Shown here in pieces: positions 8,047 through 19,125 of a stretch of 64,000 nucleotides of DNA. The position numbers were made by a program, and so were the translations under genes. The notes beneath the pieces are model-generated. The model searched no databases and was not told the origin of the DNA. It saw only the letters and a program-made list of their open reading frames with translations. Within the stretch, counting starts at the first letter, position 1. Each line of letters opens with the position of its first letter. This DNA is from Marinobacter sp. X15-166B (GTDB lineage: Bacteria > Pseudomonadota > Gammaproteobacteria > Pseudomonadales > Oleiphilaceae), in NCBI RefSeq assembly GCF_001752365.1, contig NZ_MEIY01000001.1:1013012-1077011 (forward strand). The letters are read 5' to 3'.

Positions 8047-8707
8047 GGGCGGCTCCTGCGACCAGGCGCCCCTGCTCAAGGGTGAGGGTTCGACGGCCCA
8101 TGGCGTTGATCAACGATATATCGTGACTGGCAATCAGCACGGTTACCCCCACCTGACTGAACTGTTCAAACAGGCGCATGATGTCCGCGGACAAGTCCGG
8201 GTCCAGGTTACCGGTGGGCTCATCGGCCAGCAGCACCGGCGGCTTGTTGACCACCGCGCGGGCGATGCCCACCCGCTGCTGTTCCCCCCCGGACAATTGC
8301 ATGGGGTTCATTTTTTCTTTGCTCAACAAGCCAACTTTGTCGAGGGCGGCGCGCACCCGGCGACCGATGTCCCGCGCCGGGGTGCCCATCACTTCGAGGG
8401 GCATGGCCACGTTGGCAAACACGGTGCGATCAAACAACAGTTGGTGGTTCTGAAACACCACCCCGATATGCCGGCGCAGATACGGTATCTGACGGCGCGG
8501 CAAGGTGTTCAGCAGCTGCCCGCCAATAACGATTTTGCCCGCGGTGGGCCGTTCCATCAGCATGATCAGTTTCAGCAGGGTACTTTTCCCCGCCCCCGAG
8601 TGGCCGGTCAGAAACGTTAGCTCGCCCCGTGACAGGCTGAAGTTCACCTGCCGCAGTGCGGTGTGGTCGCTGTCGTAGCGTTTGGTGACCTGCTGAAACT
8701 CAATCAT
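8036..8707 (-). CDS. ftsE: Cell division ATP-binding protein FtsE
   Basis: FtsE is the ABC-type ATPase of the FtsEX complex at the division septum. The 223-residue protein carries the Walker A motif GHSGAGKST, the Q-loop VVFQNHQLL, the ABC signature [14 protein letters not shown], Walker [13 protein letters not shown], and the switch histidine in IASHDISLI. Length is typical. It is 9 nt downstream of ftsY and overlaps ftsX, forming one transcription unit. Confidence 0.97.
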   Translation of the reverse strand: MIEFQQVTKRYDSDHTALRQVNFSLSRGELTFLTGHSGAGKSTLLKLIMLMERPTAGKIVIGGQLLNTLPRRQIPYLRRHIGVVFQNHQLLFDRTVFANVAMPLEVMGTPARDIGRRVRAALDKVGLLSKEKMNPMQLSGGEQQRVGIARAVVNKPPVLLADEPTGNLDPDLSADIMRLFEQFSQVGVTVLIASHDISLINAMGRRTLTLEQGRLVAGAAHGH

Positions 8708-8716
8708 TGCCGGGTG

Positions 8717-9946
<1,230 letters not shown>

Positions 9947-10131
9947 AATCTTTCCATCAGTCTCGGATTGGCGGGATAAAAGAAGGCGCCCATTCTAGCC
10001 CCCACCGAGGGCAGCGTCCAAGCATGGGCGGTTCCGCGAATCGTTTTTTTCGTTATCATGGCGCAGCGCTGCCAGGTGCGGCCATCAAACGCATTGAATA
10101 CACCCTTAGCCTGCATGGGAGCAGCGAGCTT

Positions 10132-10743
10132 ATGGCGCGAAAAAAACCGACCCGGCATCTCGCCAACCCGTCAACGGCGGCAAGCGGCGAGTTACGCATC
10201 ATTGGGGGGGAGTGGCGCAGCCGCAAACTTCGCTTTCCCGCGGTCGGTGGGGTTCGCCCGACCCCGGCGCGTACCCGCGAAACCCTGTTCAACTGGCTCA
10301 CGCCCTACCTGCCCGGCAGTCACTGCCTTGATCTGTTCGCCGGCAGCGGCGCGCTCGGTCTGGAGGCCCTTTCCCGCGGCGCTGAAACGGCCCTGCTGGT
10401 AGACCATAACACCAACCTGACCCGCGCGCTGCAAGCCAACCTGGGCGCACTCAAGTGTACGCGCGGCAAGGTACTCACCGCGCCGGCGGAACACCTGCTG
10501 GGCGCCCCTGCATCGCAAGCGTTCGATATTATTTTTATGGACCCGCCGTTCCGGCAGGGTCTGCTTGACCGCCTGCTGCCATTCGTGGACACGCACCGCT
10601 GGCTGGCACCGGGCGGCTGGATTTATATCGAGTACGAAAGCGGGCTTGCGATGCCACTGACCCCGGCGCATTGGCACCTGCACCGCCAGAAAACCGCCGG
10701 GCAGGTGACCTACTGCCTGTATCGGAACGCCCTCCCGGCATAA
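10132..10743 (+). CDS. rsmD: 16S rRNA (guanine-966-N2) methyltransferase RsmD
   Basis: RsmD methylates G966 of 16S rRNA during 30S assembly. The 203-residue protein has an N-terminal substrate region (LRIIGGEWRSRKLRFP, then RPTPARTRETLFNWL), the SAM-binding motif CLDLFAGSGALGLEALSRGA, and the catalytic DPPF in FDIIFMDPPFRQG. The start at ATG 10132 gives the usual length; upstream in-frame starts would add a 36-residue tail not seen in the family. It is divergent from ftsY, which is the common arrangement. Confidence 0.95.
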   Translation: MARKKPTRHLANPSTAASGELRIIGGEWRSRKLRFPAVGGVRPTPARTRETLFNWLTPYLPGSHCLDLFAGSGALGLEALSRGAETALLVDHNTNLTRALQANLGALKCTRGKVLTAPAEHLLGAPASQAFDIIFMDPPFRQGLLDRLLPFVDTHRWLAPGGWIYIEYESGLAMPLTPAHWHLHRQKTAGQVTYCLYRNALPA

Positions 10744-10767
10744 AAAAACCACCGCGAGGGTGGTTTG
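10742..10767. terminator. Bidirectional terminator between rsmD and the desaturase gene
   Basis: The stem AAACCACC/GGTGGTTT (10746-10753 with 10759-10766) surrounds a 5-nt loop. The minus strand has seven consecutive U after the stem, so it strongly ends desaturase transcription; the plus strand has a short TTTG tail for rsmD. Both genes converge on it. Confidence 0.8.
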
Positions 10768-10775
10768 TGATCCGC

Positions 10776-11951
10776 TCAGGCCGGGCGCAATGAGTACGCC
10801 TTCAGGTAAGCGGCGAACTCCTCCAGATGGCGGATACCGCTGGCCTCCGCATCACGGCACCAGTCCAGCAGGGCCTGCAGCTTTTCCTGCGGTTTGACTC
10901 CGCGGCGGCGCCACAATGCCTGCAATTCGTGGCTCTTCTGATACAACTGGGACAACACCGGATTGGTCTCGAGCAGCAACTCAAGGTGCACCTGATCTTT
11001 TGGCTTGATCAGGCTGGTCTCCTGCGACAGCATCCGTTTCAGCTTACGGTAACGTGGTCTGATGGCATCCTCCAGCTTGGCTTTCTGCTGACGCATCGCC
11101 GGCTCCATGACCTGCTTGCGATACTGGCGCATGATGTCGAAGCGATTGTTGGCAATCGCCTGTACGGTCTCCACATCGACCACGTTTTTGCCCGGCACCC
11201 GATGGGCGACCGGCCGGAAACCTTTCGGTTTGGCAAGCCCGAACAGCTGAAACACCCGTATATACCCCCAACCGATATCCACTTCATACCAGCGGCGCGA
11301 CAGCTTTGCCGAGTTGGGGTAGGTGTGATGGTTGTTGTGCAGTTCCTCACCACCGATCAGCAGACCGATGGGGGAAATGTTGCGGGCGTTATCGGCACAC
11401 TCGAAATTGCGGTAGCCGACGTAATGCCCAATACCGTTCACCACACCCGCTGCCCAGACCGGTATCCACATCATCTGCACAGCCCAGATCCAGATACCAT
11501 TGACACCGAACAGCAGCAAATTCACAGCTGCCATCAGGGTAATACCCAGCATCCGGTAACGACTGTAGACCTGACGCTCGACCCAGTCTTCCGGGGTGCG
11601 CTGGCCATAGCGCTCCAGGGTTTCGGCGGTCGCCGCCTCGGCGTAGAGTTCGGCACCTTCGAAGAGCACTTTTCTGATGCCCTTGACCACCGGGCTGTGG
11701 GGGTCGTCTTCGGTTTCGCACTTGGCGTGATGCTTGCGGTGGATTGCGGTCCATTCTTTGGTATTCTGGGCGGTGGTCAACCACAGCCAGAAGCGAAAAA
11801 AATGCGCCAGCGCCGGATGCAAATCCAGCGAATTATGGGCGGAGTGACGATGCAGATAGAGCGTCACACTGACGATGGTGACATGCGTCAGCGCCAGCGT
11901 TACCGCGATAAGCTGCATCACAGAGAGGTCGAGGAGACCGTTGTACCACAT
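10776..11951 (-). CDS. Membrane fatty-acid (acyl-CoA delta-9 type) desaturase
   Basis: The 391-residue protein belongs to the membrane di-iron desaturases that introduce a double bond into acyl chains. The three histidine boxes are visible: HRHSAH near residue 33, HRKHH in WTAIHRKHHAKCE, and HNNHH in GGEELHNNHHTYPNSA. Hydrophobic segments before and between the boxes fit the family topology. A C-terminal extension of over 100 residues, helical and charged, follows the catalytic core; it resembles that of bacterial DesB-like enzymes. The ATG at 11951 has GGA 5 nt upstream; an earlier ATG at 11966 is possible. It is transcribed alone and is divergent from mutM. Confidence 0.9.
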   Translation of the reverse strand: MWYNGLLDLSVMQLIAVTLALTHVTIVSVTLYLHRHSAHNSLDLHPALAHFFRFWLWLTTAQNTKEWTAIHRKHHAKCETEDDPHSPVVKGIRKVLFEGAELYAEAATAETLERYGQRTPEDWVERQVYSRYRMLGITLMAAVNLLLFGVNGIWIWAVQMMWIPVWAAGVVNGIGHYVGYRNFECADNARNISPIGLLIGGEELHNNHHTYPNSAKLSRRWYEVDIGWGYIRVFQLFGLAKPKGFRPVAHRVPGKNVVDVETVQAIANNRFDIMRQYRKQVMEPAMRQQKAKLEDAIRPRYRKLKRMLSQETSLIKPKDQVHLELLLETNPVLSQLYQKSHELQALWRRRGVKPQEKLQALLDWCRDAEASGIRHLEEFAAYLKAYSLRPA

Positions 11952-12110
11952 ACATCCATACCCCACAGAAAGCGTCCAGGACGGCTATCAGACCTGGCTT
12001 TTTGACTTCAACACTCTAGCGTACAGCTGTACGCCCGAACAAGCGGATTCGGGCCCGACTGCACAGTAGCGCACACTCTGACAGCCACCCCTTTGAACGG
12101 GAGCATAGCT

Positions 12111-12923
12111 TTGCCCGAATTGCCCGAAGTTGAAACCACCCTCCGGGGTATTGAACCGTTTTGCAAACATGTAACAGTCGCTGCGGTCCGGGTCTTCAAC
12201 GGAAGATTGCGTTGGCCGGTACCGGAGAATCTGGCCGCACTCCTTGAGCAACAGGAGATTCTGGCGGTATCCCGACGGGCCAAATACCTGTTGCTGCGCG
12301 TCCCCACGGGCACCCTGATCATCCATCTGGGCATGTCGGGCAGCCTGCGGGTGATTACCGATGACGCCCCCCTGCAGCGTCACGACCACGTCGAACTGAC
12401 CCTGGCGACCGGCGTACGTCTGCGCTACAACGATCCGCGACGGTTTGGCTGCTGGTTGTGGGCGGCTGCCGGCGACACCCATCCGCTGCTCACTGACCTG
12501 GGGCCGGAACCCCTGTCAGCGGAATTTAACGGGGCGTACCTGCACGCCCAGGCCGGTAACCGCAAGGTCGCGATCAAAACGTTCATCATGAACGGCAAGA
12601 TCGTGGTTGGGGTCGGCAACATCTACGCCAATGAAGCCTTGTTTGCGGCCGGCATTCACCCGCAGCGGCCAGCGGGCAATATCAGTCTGGCGCGCTGCAA
12701 CCGGCTGGTCAGTCACATCAAGGACACCCTCGGTAACGCCATCCTACAGGGCGGCACCACCTTGAAAGACTTCGTCAACAGCGACGGCAAACCGGGCTAC
12801 TTCGCGCAATCCCTGCGGGTGTACGGCCGCGGCGGCCAACCCTGTCTGACCTGCGGCGGCACGCTCAAAGAGGTGCAAATGAACCAGCGCACCACGGTGT
12901 ATTGCACCCGCTGCCAGCGTTAA
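12111..12923 (+). CDS. mutM: Formamidopyrimidine-DNA glycosylase MutM (Fpg)
   Basis: MutM removes 8-oxoguanine and formamidopyrimidines and nicks the abasic site. The enzyme must begin with Pro after Met removal, and here the sequence PELPEVETT follows a TTG codon at 12111, so TTG is the start; GGGAGC lies upstream at good spacing. Starting at an upstream codon would bury the catalytic Pro. Other hallmarks are HLGMSG, NDPRRFG, GVGNIYANEALF, and a C-terminal C4 zinc finger (CLTCGG then CTRC). The 270-residue length is exactly typical. It is divergent from the desaturase gene. Confidence 0.97.
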   Translation: MPELPEVETTLRGIEPFCKHVTVAAVRVFNGRLRWPVPENLAALLEQQEILAVSRRAKYLLLRVPTGTLIIHLGMSGSLRVITDDAPLQRHDHVELTLATGVRLRYNDPRRFGCWLWAAAGDTHPLLTDLGPEPLSAEFNGAYLHAQAGNRKVAIKTFIMNGKIVVGVGNIYANEALFAAGIHPQRPAGNISLARCNRLVSHIKDTLGNAILQGGTTLKDFVNSDGKPGYFAQSLRVYGRGGQPCLTCGGTLKEVQMNQRTTVYCTRCQR

Positions 12924-13055
12924 CGCCGTCATAAATTCCGCAAAATACGTTTGAATAAATGTGAACATGATCCATAGTTAGCGTTACGCTTGCAGATACC
13001 ATGCAAACCAAGGCCCGGACCTTATAAAAAGCTTTTAGATCAGGAGATACTCTTC

Positions 13056-13388
13056 ATGACCGCTCACCTCACCCGTATTCTTACGACGACTGCGGCGATA
13101 TGTATGCTGGCGTTTGCCTCGGTCGGGCATGCCCGCGCAATTGATGAGTCACCCTCCGCCGGTGCGATGGCCGTCGACGCCGTGTTTGCCCGCCCGATTT
13201 TGCTGGCCACCACCGTTGTCGGTACGGCGCTCTACGTGGTGTCGCTGCCTTTCTCTCTGCTGGGGGGCAATGCCGAGGAAGCCGGGCAAGCCCTGGTGGT
13301 CGGCCCCGCCAAAGCAACCTTTGTACGCTGCCTCGGTTGTGAGCGCTCCGGTCGCAAAGACGAGGTGGTTGCCCAGACCGACACCTGA
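13056..13388 (+). CDS. Small exported protein of unknown function
   Basis: The 110-residue product has a signal peptide (basic start, hydrophobic IRTTT-like core ending in SVGHARA) and a second hydrophobic segment in the mature part (ILLATTVVGTALYVVSLPFSLLGG) that could be a membrane helix. It ends with a small CLGCE pair of cysteines and a charged tail. The start has AGGAGA 9 nt upstream. I recognise a family of small Pseudomonas-type exported proteins, sometimes labelled multidrug-transporter-like without support; I assign no function. It lies alone between mutM and the HAD nucleotidase. Confidence 0.75.
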   Translation: MTAHLTRILTTTAAICMLAFASVGHARAIDESPSAGAMAVDAVFARPILLATTVVGTALYVVSLPFSLLGGNAEEAGQALVVGPAKATFVRCLGCERSGRKDEVVAQTDT

Positions 13389-13503
13389 TCCCGCCCTGTC
13401 CGGCGCGCCATTCCCGGTACAAATCCGGGGTTGCGCGCTATGGCAATTTCGTGCAGCCTGTGCAATATTTCACCAGTAAACCCCGCTCAGGCAGTTTGAT
13501 ACC

Positions 13504-14193
13504 ATGATCCACTGGCACTCCCTTGATACCGTGTTCCTAGATATGGACGGAACACTGCTGGACCTGCATTTCGACAACCATTTCTGGCTTGAGCACCTTC
13601 CCAGACGGTACGCAGAGACGCACGCGCTGTCGCCCGACGCCGCCAAGCAAAAACTCATGGCGATGATCAACGCCCAGAAAGGCTCGCTGAACTGGTATTG
13701 CACCGATTACTGGAGCGAGCAACTGGCGCTCGACGTTAACGCACTGAAGGCTGAAGTAAGCGATCGCATCGGCTACCGGCCGCATGTGCACTCGTTTCTG
13801 GAGTCGGTGCGCGGTGCCGGCCTGCGCAGCATCATTGTGACCAACTGTCACCCGGACCCGCTCGCCCTGAAGCTGGCGCTGACCGGGCTCGAAGGGCACG
13901 TGGACAGCATTATTTCCAGTCACGAACTCGGCTACCCCAAGGAAGCCGGAGAATTCTGGCGGCGCCTGCAAGGCCGGCATCGCTACGACCCCGCCCGCAC
14001 GCTGATGGTGGACGACAGCCTGCCGGTGCTGGAAAGCGCCATACGCGCCGGGATCGGCCAATGCCTGATGATCACCGCCCCCGACAGCAAAAAACCGGCC
14101 GTCAGCGCACACCCGGTGATTCCCTCCATCCGGCATTTTGATGAAATTCCCGCCGGCGCCCTGGCACGGCCGGCCGCGCCGGTCACCCACTGA
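13504..14193 (+). CDS. yrfG: HAD-superfamily nucleotidase (YrfG type, GMP/IMP)
   Basis: The 229-residue protein carries the HAD phosphatase motifs: I, FLDMDGTLLD near residue 11; II, VTNCH; III, the lysine of GYPKEAGEFW; and IV, MVDDSLPVLESA. Length, the aromatic N-terminal cap region (NHFWLEHLPRRYA), and position directly before hslR and hslO match YrfG, which dephosphorylates purine nucleotides. It begins the run yrfG-hslR-hslO with gaps of 41 and 76 nt; this trio order is widespread in gammaproteobacteria. Confidence 0.9.
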   Translation: MIHWHSLDTVFLDMDGTLLDLHFDNHFWLEHLPRRYAETHALSPDAAKQKLMAMINAQKGSLNWYCTDYWSEQLALDVNALKAEVSDRIGYRPHVHSFLESVRGAGLRSIIVTNCHPDPLALKLALTGLEGHVDSIISSHELGYPKEAGEFWRRLQGRHRYDPARTLMVDDSLPVLESAIRAGIGQCLMITAPDSKKPAVSAHPVIPSIRHFDEIPAGALARPAAPVTH

Positions 14194-14234
14194 AACCGTT
14201 ATACTGTACCTGTGTACCGGACAGGGTAGGAACT

Positions 14235-14642
14235 ATGACCTCAAACACCCAGGAAGACCCGAAGATTCGACTGGACAAGTGGTTGTGGGCGGCGCGCTTT
14301 TACAAAACCCGCAGCCTGGCCAAAGCCGCCATAGAAGGCGGTAAAGTGCACTACAACAACCAGCGGTGCAAACCCGGAAAAGTGGTGGAAACCGGTGCCC
14401 GGGTGACCTTGCGCACCGGGTGGCAGGAACGTGAGGTGATCATCGACGGCATCAGTGGCCAGCGCCGCGGCGCTCCGGAGGCATCCCTGCTGTACCGCGA
14501 AACGGACGACAGTGTGCGCCGTCGCGAAGACCAGGCCTGGCAACGAAAGACCCTGCTGGCCTCGCAGCTACCGCCGGCCCGCCGGCCGTCCAAAAAAGAC
14601 CGCCGGACCCTGCAGCGCTTCAAAGAGCAAAACAATATTTGA
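14235..14642 (+). CDS. hslR: Ribosome-associated heat-shock protein Hsp15
   Basis: Hsp15 binds free 50S subunits carrying a stalled nascent chain, through an S4 RNA-binding domain, and helps recycle them. The 135-residue product starts with the S4 fold: RLDKWLWAARFYKTRSLAK, then AIEGGKVHYNN, with a basic C-terminal tail (RRPSKKDRRTLQRF) typical of the family. It sits between the HAD nucleotidase and hslO, the conserved order. Confidence 0.95.
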   Translation: MTSNTQEDPKIRLDKWLWAARFYKTRSLAKAAIEGGKVHYNNQRCKPGKVVETGARVTLRTGWQEREVIIDGISGQRRGAPEASLLYRETDDSVRRREDQAWQRKTLLASQLPPARRPSKKDRRTLQRFKEQNNI

Positions 14643-14718
14643 TACTCGCCAAAGTGCCCCCATATCGGGAGCATTCCGACCAACCCCATATTCGCAGAAC
14701 CACTCAGGAGATTAGACC

Positions 14719-15573
14719 ATGGCGTCCCAGGATCACTTTCAACGCTTCATATTTGAGCACAGCCAGATCCGCGGCGCCTGGGTCAAACTCGGCGACAGTT
14801 ATAACCAGATCACCGGTCAGGCCCCCTACCCCGCCTCGGTGCGTGAACTGCTGGGGGAATCACTGGTCGCCAGTGTACTGATGAGTGGTACGCTCAAATT
14901 CAATGGCATGTTAGCGTTGCAGGCGCAGGGTACCGGGCCGTTACGGACGCTGATGGCCGAATGCTCCCATGAGCGGGCGATCCGCGGACTGGCGCGCTAC
15001 GACGACACCGCCATCGCGCAATCCGGGCTCAACAACCTGTTGGGGGAAGGCAACATGGTGATCACCATTACCCCCGCCCAGGGGCAGCGCTATCAAGGCG
15101 TAGTACCCCGCGAATCCGATTCGCTGGCCGGCTGCCTGCAGGACTACTTCACCCGCTCCGAGCAGATCGACACCGCGCTGCTGCTGTTCGCCGATGAAAA
15201 TACCTGTGCGGGGTTGTTGCTGCAACGTATGCCCGGCGTGGTCGATCCGGATAACGACATCTGGCAGCGAGTCAATCATCTTGCCGCCACGGTCACCGCC
15301 GAGGAAATGCTCAACCTGGACAGTGAGACCCTGCTCAATCGTCTGTTCCACGAAGAAGAAGTACGCATCTTCGACGCGGAACCGGTGCGGTTCCACTGCT
15401 CCTGCTCCCGCGAACGCACCCTGGCAGCGCTTGAGTCCATCGGCGCGGAGGAGTGTTACGCCATTCTTGCCGAGCAGGAGGTAATCGACATGGACTGCCA
15501 GTTCTGCCATGCGCAGTACCGGTTTGTGCGCAACGACATTGACCAATTATTCAGCGGCCACTCGCTGCATTGA
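14719..15573 (+). CDS. hslO: Redox-regulated chaperonin Hsp33
   Basis: Hsp33 is a cytoplasmic holdase activated when its zinc-bound cysteines form disulfides under oxidation. The four cysteines are present as CSC near residue 226 and CQFC near residue 259, the family pattern CXC...CXXC. The N-terminal chaperone fold shows GAWVKLGDSY and the LASVLMSGTLKFNG-like region. The 284-residue length is normal. Heat-shock promoters were not located; expression with yrfG-hslR is probable. Confidence 0.96.
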   Translation: MASQDHFQRFIFEHSQIRGAWVKLGDSYNQITGQAPYPASVRELLGESLVASVLMSGTLKFNGMLALQAQGTGPLRTLMAECSHERAIRGLARYDDTAIAQSGLNNLLGEGNMVITITPAQGQRYQGVVPRESDSLAGCLQDYFTRSEQIDTALLLFADENTCAGLLLQRMPGVVDPDNDIWQRVNHLAATVTAEEMLNLDSETLLNRLFHEEEVRIFDAEPVRFHCSCSRERTLAALESIGAEECYAILAEQEVIDMDCQFCHAQYRFVRNDIDQLFSGHSLH

Positions 15574-15645
15574 GGAGCCGACTCTTTCCCCCGGCAAGCC
15601 AAAAAAACCGGGGTTTCCCAGGCAGTCGTTTTTTTGTCGGATCTC

Positions 15646-15654
15646 TGGCATAAT
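15646..15654 (+). promoter_or_regulatory. pckA: Possible extended -10 promoter for pckA
   Basis: TGGCATAAT (15646-15654) fits an extended -10 element in the 200-nt gap between hslO and pckA. Transcription would start near 15661, leaving a leader of about 110 nt. A weak imperfect GC hairpin flanked by an A-run and a T-run (about 15600-15636) just upstream may be the hslO terminator. Confidence 0.3.
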
Positions 15655-15773
15655 TGCGCGCCTTAATTGACTTGATTGCTCACAAGAACGACTGTCTGCC
15701 GGCAAACCCTAGGGATCTGTGGTGGTATCAGCGGCTGGAGCAATCACGATGACACCCAGAGGGCGAGGTCGAA

Positions 15774-17306
15774 GTGAGCAACACATATACTGATCTGAGT
15801 TCAGCGCGACTGGTCGAGCTGGCACTTGAAAAACGCGAAGGCCAGCTGGCTGCAAACGGTTCACTGGTCGTAAAGACCGGTGAGCGCACGGGTCGTTCTC
15901 CCATGGACCGTTTCATTGTTGAAGAACCCGGTACTGCAGGGGAAATCCAGTGGGGCCCCGTCAACCGTCCGTTCGACAGTGACAAGTTCGACGCGCTGTG
16001 GAGCCGGGTTGAAGCCCACGTTGCCGAGCGGGACCGCTTTGTTTCCCACGTGCATGTTGGTGCAGACCCCGAACACTACCTGCCGGTCCACATGACCACC
16101 GAGACCGCCTGGCAGAACCTGTTCGGCCGCAACCTGTTTATCCGCCCGGACGCGTACAACCCCGCCGACAAGCCCGAATGGCAGATCCTTAACGCCGCCA
16201 CTTTTGAGTGCGTGCCCGAGCGGGACGGCACCAACAGCAACGGCTGCGTCATCCTCAACTTTGCCCAGCGCAAGGTGCTGCTGGCAGGTATGCGTTACGC
16301 CGGCGAGATGAAAAAAGCCATGTTCTCGGTGCAGAACTTCCTGCTGCCGGCCCAGGACGTGCTGCCCATGCACTGCTCCGCCAACGTTGGCGAAGACGGC
16401 GAGACCTGCCTGTTCTTTGGCCTGTCCGGCACCGGCAAGACCACCCTGTCTGCAGATCCAGAGCGTTACCTGATCGGCGACGACGAGCACGGCTGGGGCC
16501 CCGGCACGGTATTCAATATCGAAGGCGGCTGCTACGCCAAGTGCATCGATTTGAGCCAGAAGAACGAACCGATCATCTGGGACGCCATTCGTTTCGGCGC
16601 CATTGTCGAGAACGTCACTGTTGACCCGGACACCCGCGAGCCGGATTACACCGACGTCTCCCTGACCGAAAACTCCCGCTGCGCCTACCCGCTCGAACAC
16701 GTTGAAAAGCGCGTTCTGGAAAACCGCGCGGGCGAGCCGACCGCCATCGTATTTCTGACCTGCGACATGACTGGCGTATTGCCGCCGGTGTCCATTCTCA
16801 GCAAAGAAGCCGCTGCTTATCACTTCCTGAGCGGTTACACGGCACTGGTCGGCTCCACGGAAATGGGTTCGTCATCGCAACTGAAGTCCACCTTTTCCAC
16901 CTGCTTTGGCGCCCCCTTCTTCCCACGTCCGGCGGGGGTTTACGCCGAACTGCTGATGAAGCGGATGGAAGCTTTTGGCAGCCGCGTTTACCTGGTAAAC
17001 ACCGGCTGGACCGGTGGCCCCCACGGTGTTGGTGAGCGTTTCAGCATCCCCACCACCCGGGCCATCATCAGCGCCATTCAGAACGGCGCCCTGAAAGATG
17101 TGGAAACCGAGCACCTGCCGGCGTTGAATCTGGACGTCCCCGTCAGTGTGCCCGACGTGGACAGCAAGTTGCTGAACCCGCGTAACACTTGGAGCAGCAC
17201 CGACGCATACGACGCCAAGGCCCGGGAACTGATCGCTCAGTTCGTCGACAACTTCAAAAAGTTTGAAGTGTCCGAGGCCATCGTCGCCGCCGGTCCGCAA
17301 CTGTAA
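15774..17306 (+). CDS. pckA: Phosphoenolpyruvate carboxykinase (ATP)
   Basis: PckA converts oxaloacetate and ATP to phosphoenolpyruvate, the entry to gluconeogenesis. The 510-residue protein has [10 protein letters not shown], the kinase-1a P-loop [14 protein letters not shown] near residue 220, the kinase-2 region [10 protein letters not shown], and the metal-binding [14 protein letters not shown] segment ([12 protein letters not shown]). The start is GTG at 15774, preceded by GAGG; the nearby ATG at 15749 is out of frame. A clear terminator follows. In Pseudomonas pckA lies elsewhere beside its own two-component genes; here it is next to hslO. Confidence 0.97.
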   Translation: MSNTYTDLSSARLVELALEKREGQLAANGSLVVKTGERTGRSPMDRFIVEEPGTAGEIQWGPVNRPFDSDKFDALWSRVEAHVAERDRFVSHVHVGADPEHYLPVHMTTETAWQNLFGRNLFIRPDAYNPADKPEWQILNAATFECVPERDGTNSNGCVILNFAQRKVLLAGMRYAGEMKKAMFSVQNFLLPAQDVLPMHCSANVGEDGETCLFFGLSGTGKTTLSADPERYLIGDDEHGWGPGTVFNIEGGCYAKCIDLSQKNEPIIWDAIRFGAIVENVTVDPDTREPDYTDVSLTENSRCAYPLEHVEKRVLENRAGEPTAIVFLTCDMTGVLPPVSILSKEAAAYHFLSGYTALVGSTEMGSSSQLKSTFSTCFGAPFFPRPAGVYAELLMKRMEAFGSRVYLVNTGWTGGPHGVGERFSIPTTRAIISAIQNGALKDVETEHLPALNLDVPVSVPDVDSKLLNPRNTWSSTDAYDAKARELIAQFVDNFKKFEVSEAIVAAGPQL

Positions 17307-17324
17307 TAGCGCGACACAGGCCAT

Positions 17325-17354
17325 AAAAAAGGCACCCTCGGGTGCCCTTTTTTT
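17325..17354 (+). terminator. Rho-independent terminator of pckA
   Basis: The stem GGCACC/GGTGCC (17331-17336 with 17341-17346) with a 4-nt loop is flanked by six A on the left and seven T on the right. It is a symmetric, textbook intrinsic terminator 19 nt after the pckA stop. Confidence 0.92.
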
Positions 17355-17473
17355 GTTTTTGTGTCCCGGCGGGTTTGACAATACCCGGCGGATCGCCAAA
17401 TCTGTCGCAGGGTATCCACTACCAAGGTGCTGGCAACCGTGTCAGCGCACCAACAACAATCAAGGAGTACACC

Positions 17474-17746
17474 ATGCGCAAACCCGAGCTTGCCGCGGCA
17501 ATTGCGGAACAAACCGGCCTGAACCGCGACAAGGCCCATGAAGTGATCACCGCGTTCACCGACCAGGTGTCGGCGGCCGCCGCCCGGGGCGACCAGGTCA
17601 GCCTGACCGGCTTTGGTACCTTTAACGTCCGTGAACGTGCCGCCCGCACCGGGCGCAACCCGCAAACCGGTGCGGAAATCCAGATCGCTGCCAGCCGCAC
17701 GGTTGGGTTCAAATCCGGCAAGGCGCTGAAGGACGCGGTCCGGTAA
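17474..17746 (+). CDS. HU-family DNA-binding protein
   Basis: The 90-residue product is a histone-like HU/IHF family protein that binds and bends DNA. It begins MRKPELAAAIAEQTGL, has the family core VSLTGFGTFNVRERAARTGRNPQTGAEI, and ends with the VGFKSGKALKDAV helix. AAGGAG at 17462 gives a strong ribosome site for the ATG at 17474. It is not clearly HupA or HupB; the core is closer to a secondary HU paralogue. It is monocistronic, bounded by terminators on both sides. Confidence 0.92.
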   Translation: MRKPELAAAIAEQTGLNRDKAHEVITAFTDQVSAAAARGDQVSLTGFGTFNVRERAARTGRNPQTGAEIQIAASRTVGFKSGKALKDAVR

Positions 17747-17751
17747 GCACC

Positions 17752-17778
17752 CGGGCTCGTTACCTGCGAGCCCGTTGC
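17752..17778 (+). terminator. Hairpin terminator after the HU gene
   Basis: A perfect 8-bp stem (CGGGCTCG with CGAGCCCG, 17752-17759 and 17767-17774) closes a 7-nt loop and is followed by TTGCTCT. The U-tract is short. It lies between converging genes (HU and the pyr operon) and may serve both. Confidence 0.55.
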
Positions 17779-17832
17779 TCTCGCTGCATTGGCAGCCATC
17801 ACCCGGCGCACCGCACCGGCAACCCGGTCCGC

Positions 17833-19125
17833 TCAGTCTGCGCTCCAGACCACCTGCCCACGGCACAGGGTGTGACGCACCACCCCCGGCAGAGGCTGCT
17901 GCAGGATGGGCGCGTGCTTGCCGGACGACAGCAGCGTGGTTTCGTCGGCGCTCCAGCGGGCCGCCGGGTCAAATACGCAGACGTCGGCCACGGCACCCGC
18001 CGTCAATCCGTTACTGATGCCCAGCACCCTGGCCGGCCCGGTGGTTATTCCCGCCACCAGTTGCGGCAAGGTCAGCTCCGCCGCCTCCACGAGTTTGAGC
18101 CCAAGGGAGAGTACACTCTCGATGGTCGACAGACCCGGCTCAGTAGCCCCCACCGGTGCCTGCTTGGCCGCTGAGTCGTGGGGCTGATGGGCACTGACAA
18201 TGGCGGTGATCACCCCATCCCGCACGCCCGCCAGCAACGCCTGGCGATCCGCCTCGGTGCGCAGGGGCGGACGCACGTGAAAACGACTGTCATAGCCGGC
18301 CAGCGCCTCCTCGGTGAACACCAGCTGTTGCATCGCCACATCCGCGGTCACGGCTACGCCGCGGCGCTGGGCCTCGGCAACCATGGCCACACTGCGGGCA
18401 GTGGACAGCTGGCTCAGATGCAGGCGCACGCCGGTGTCTTCCGCCAGCAACAGCATTTCCATCACCGCGGCGGTTTCCGCAACTTCCGGGATGCCCAGCA
18501 ACCCCAGCCGGGTAGCCACCCGGCCCTCATGGGCATAGCCGTCAGCAGCCAGCGCCTGGTTCAGTGGTGTCAGCATCAACGTGAATCCGAAGGTCTGCGC
18601 GTAGGCCATGCAACGCCGCAGAATCCGCGCGTTGGCCACCGGGCGACTGCCGTTACTGAGGGCGGCACAGCCCGCCGCCACCAGCCCCGCCATATCACTG
18701 AGGAGCTCGCCCTCCAGCCCACGGGTCAGTGCCCCCAGCGGACTGACCTGAATCGGCGAGTCCAGGGCGGCGTTATCGACAATCAGATGGGTCACCGCCC
18801 CGGAATCGTTCACCGGCGAAGTTTCCGGCGAAGCGCACACCCGGGTGTAACCGCCCTTCGCGGCTGCGCGGGTCTCGGTGGCGATTTTGCCTTTCTGGCC
18901 GTTACCGGGTTCCCGCAGGTTGCAGTTGAGATCGACAAACCCGGGGCTTACCACACAACCGGTTGCGTCAATCACCTGATCCGCGGCTGCCCGGTCGGCG
19001 TCCTCACCGACGGCAACCACCTGTCCGTCCCGAATCAGCAGGGAGGTGGTCGCATACTCACCCCCTAACCCGTCCAGCAAGCGCCCACCGACAATGCGAA
19101 GACTGTTGTGCCCTGTTGCCATCAT
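17833..19125 (-). CDS. pyrX: Non-catalytic dihydroorotase-like subunit PyrC' (PyrX)
   Basis: The 430-residue protein has the dihydroorotase fold but not its active site. Where catalytic enzymes have D-x-H-x-H-LREPG, this one reads [10 protein letters not shown], so both metal-binding histidines are Asn. Later metal positions are also unlike active enzymes. In Pseudomonas the corresponding pyrC' gene product is needed to assemble aspartate transcarbamoylase into its dodecamer. Here too it follows pyrB with a 4-nt stop/start overlap, supporting that structural role. A true dihydroorotase must be encoded elsewhere. Starts at 19125 or 19122 are both possible. Confidence 0.93.
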   Translation of the reverse strand: MMATGHNSLRIVGGRLLDGLGGEYATTSLLIRDGQVVAVGEDADRAAADQVIDATGCVVSPGFVDLNCNLREPGNGQKGKIATETRAAAKGGYTRVCASPETSPVNDSGAVTHLIVDNAALDSPIQVSPLGALTRGLEGELLSDMAGLVAAGCAALSNGSRPVANARILRRCMAYAQTFGFTLMLTPLNQALAADGYAHEGRVATRLGLLGIPEVAETAAVMEMLLLAEDTGVRLHLSQLSTARSVAMVAEAQRRGVAVTADVAMQQLVFTEEALAGYDSRFHVRPPLRTEADRQALLAGVRDGVITAIVSAHQPHDSAAKQAPVGATEPGLSTIESVLSLGLKLVEAAELTLPQLVAGITTGPARVLGISNGLTAGAVADVCVFDPAARWSADETTLLSSGKHAPILQQPLPGVVRHTLCRGQVVWSAD

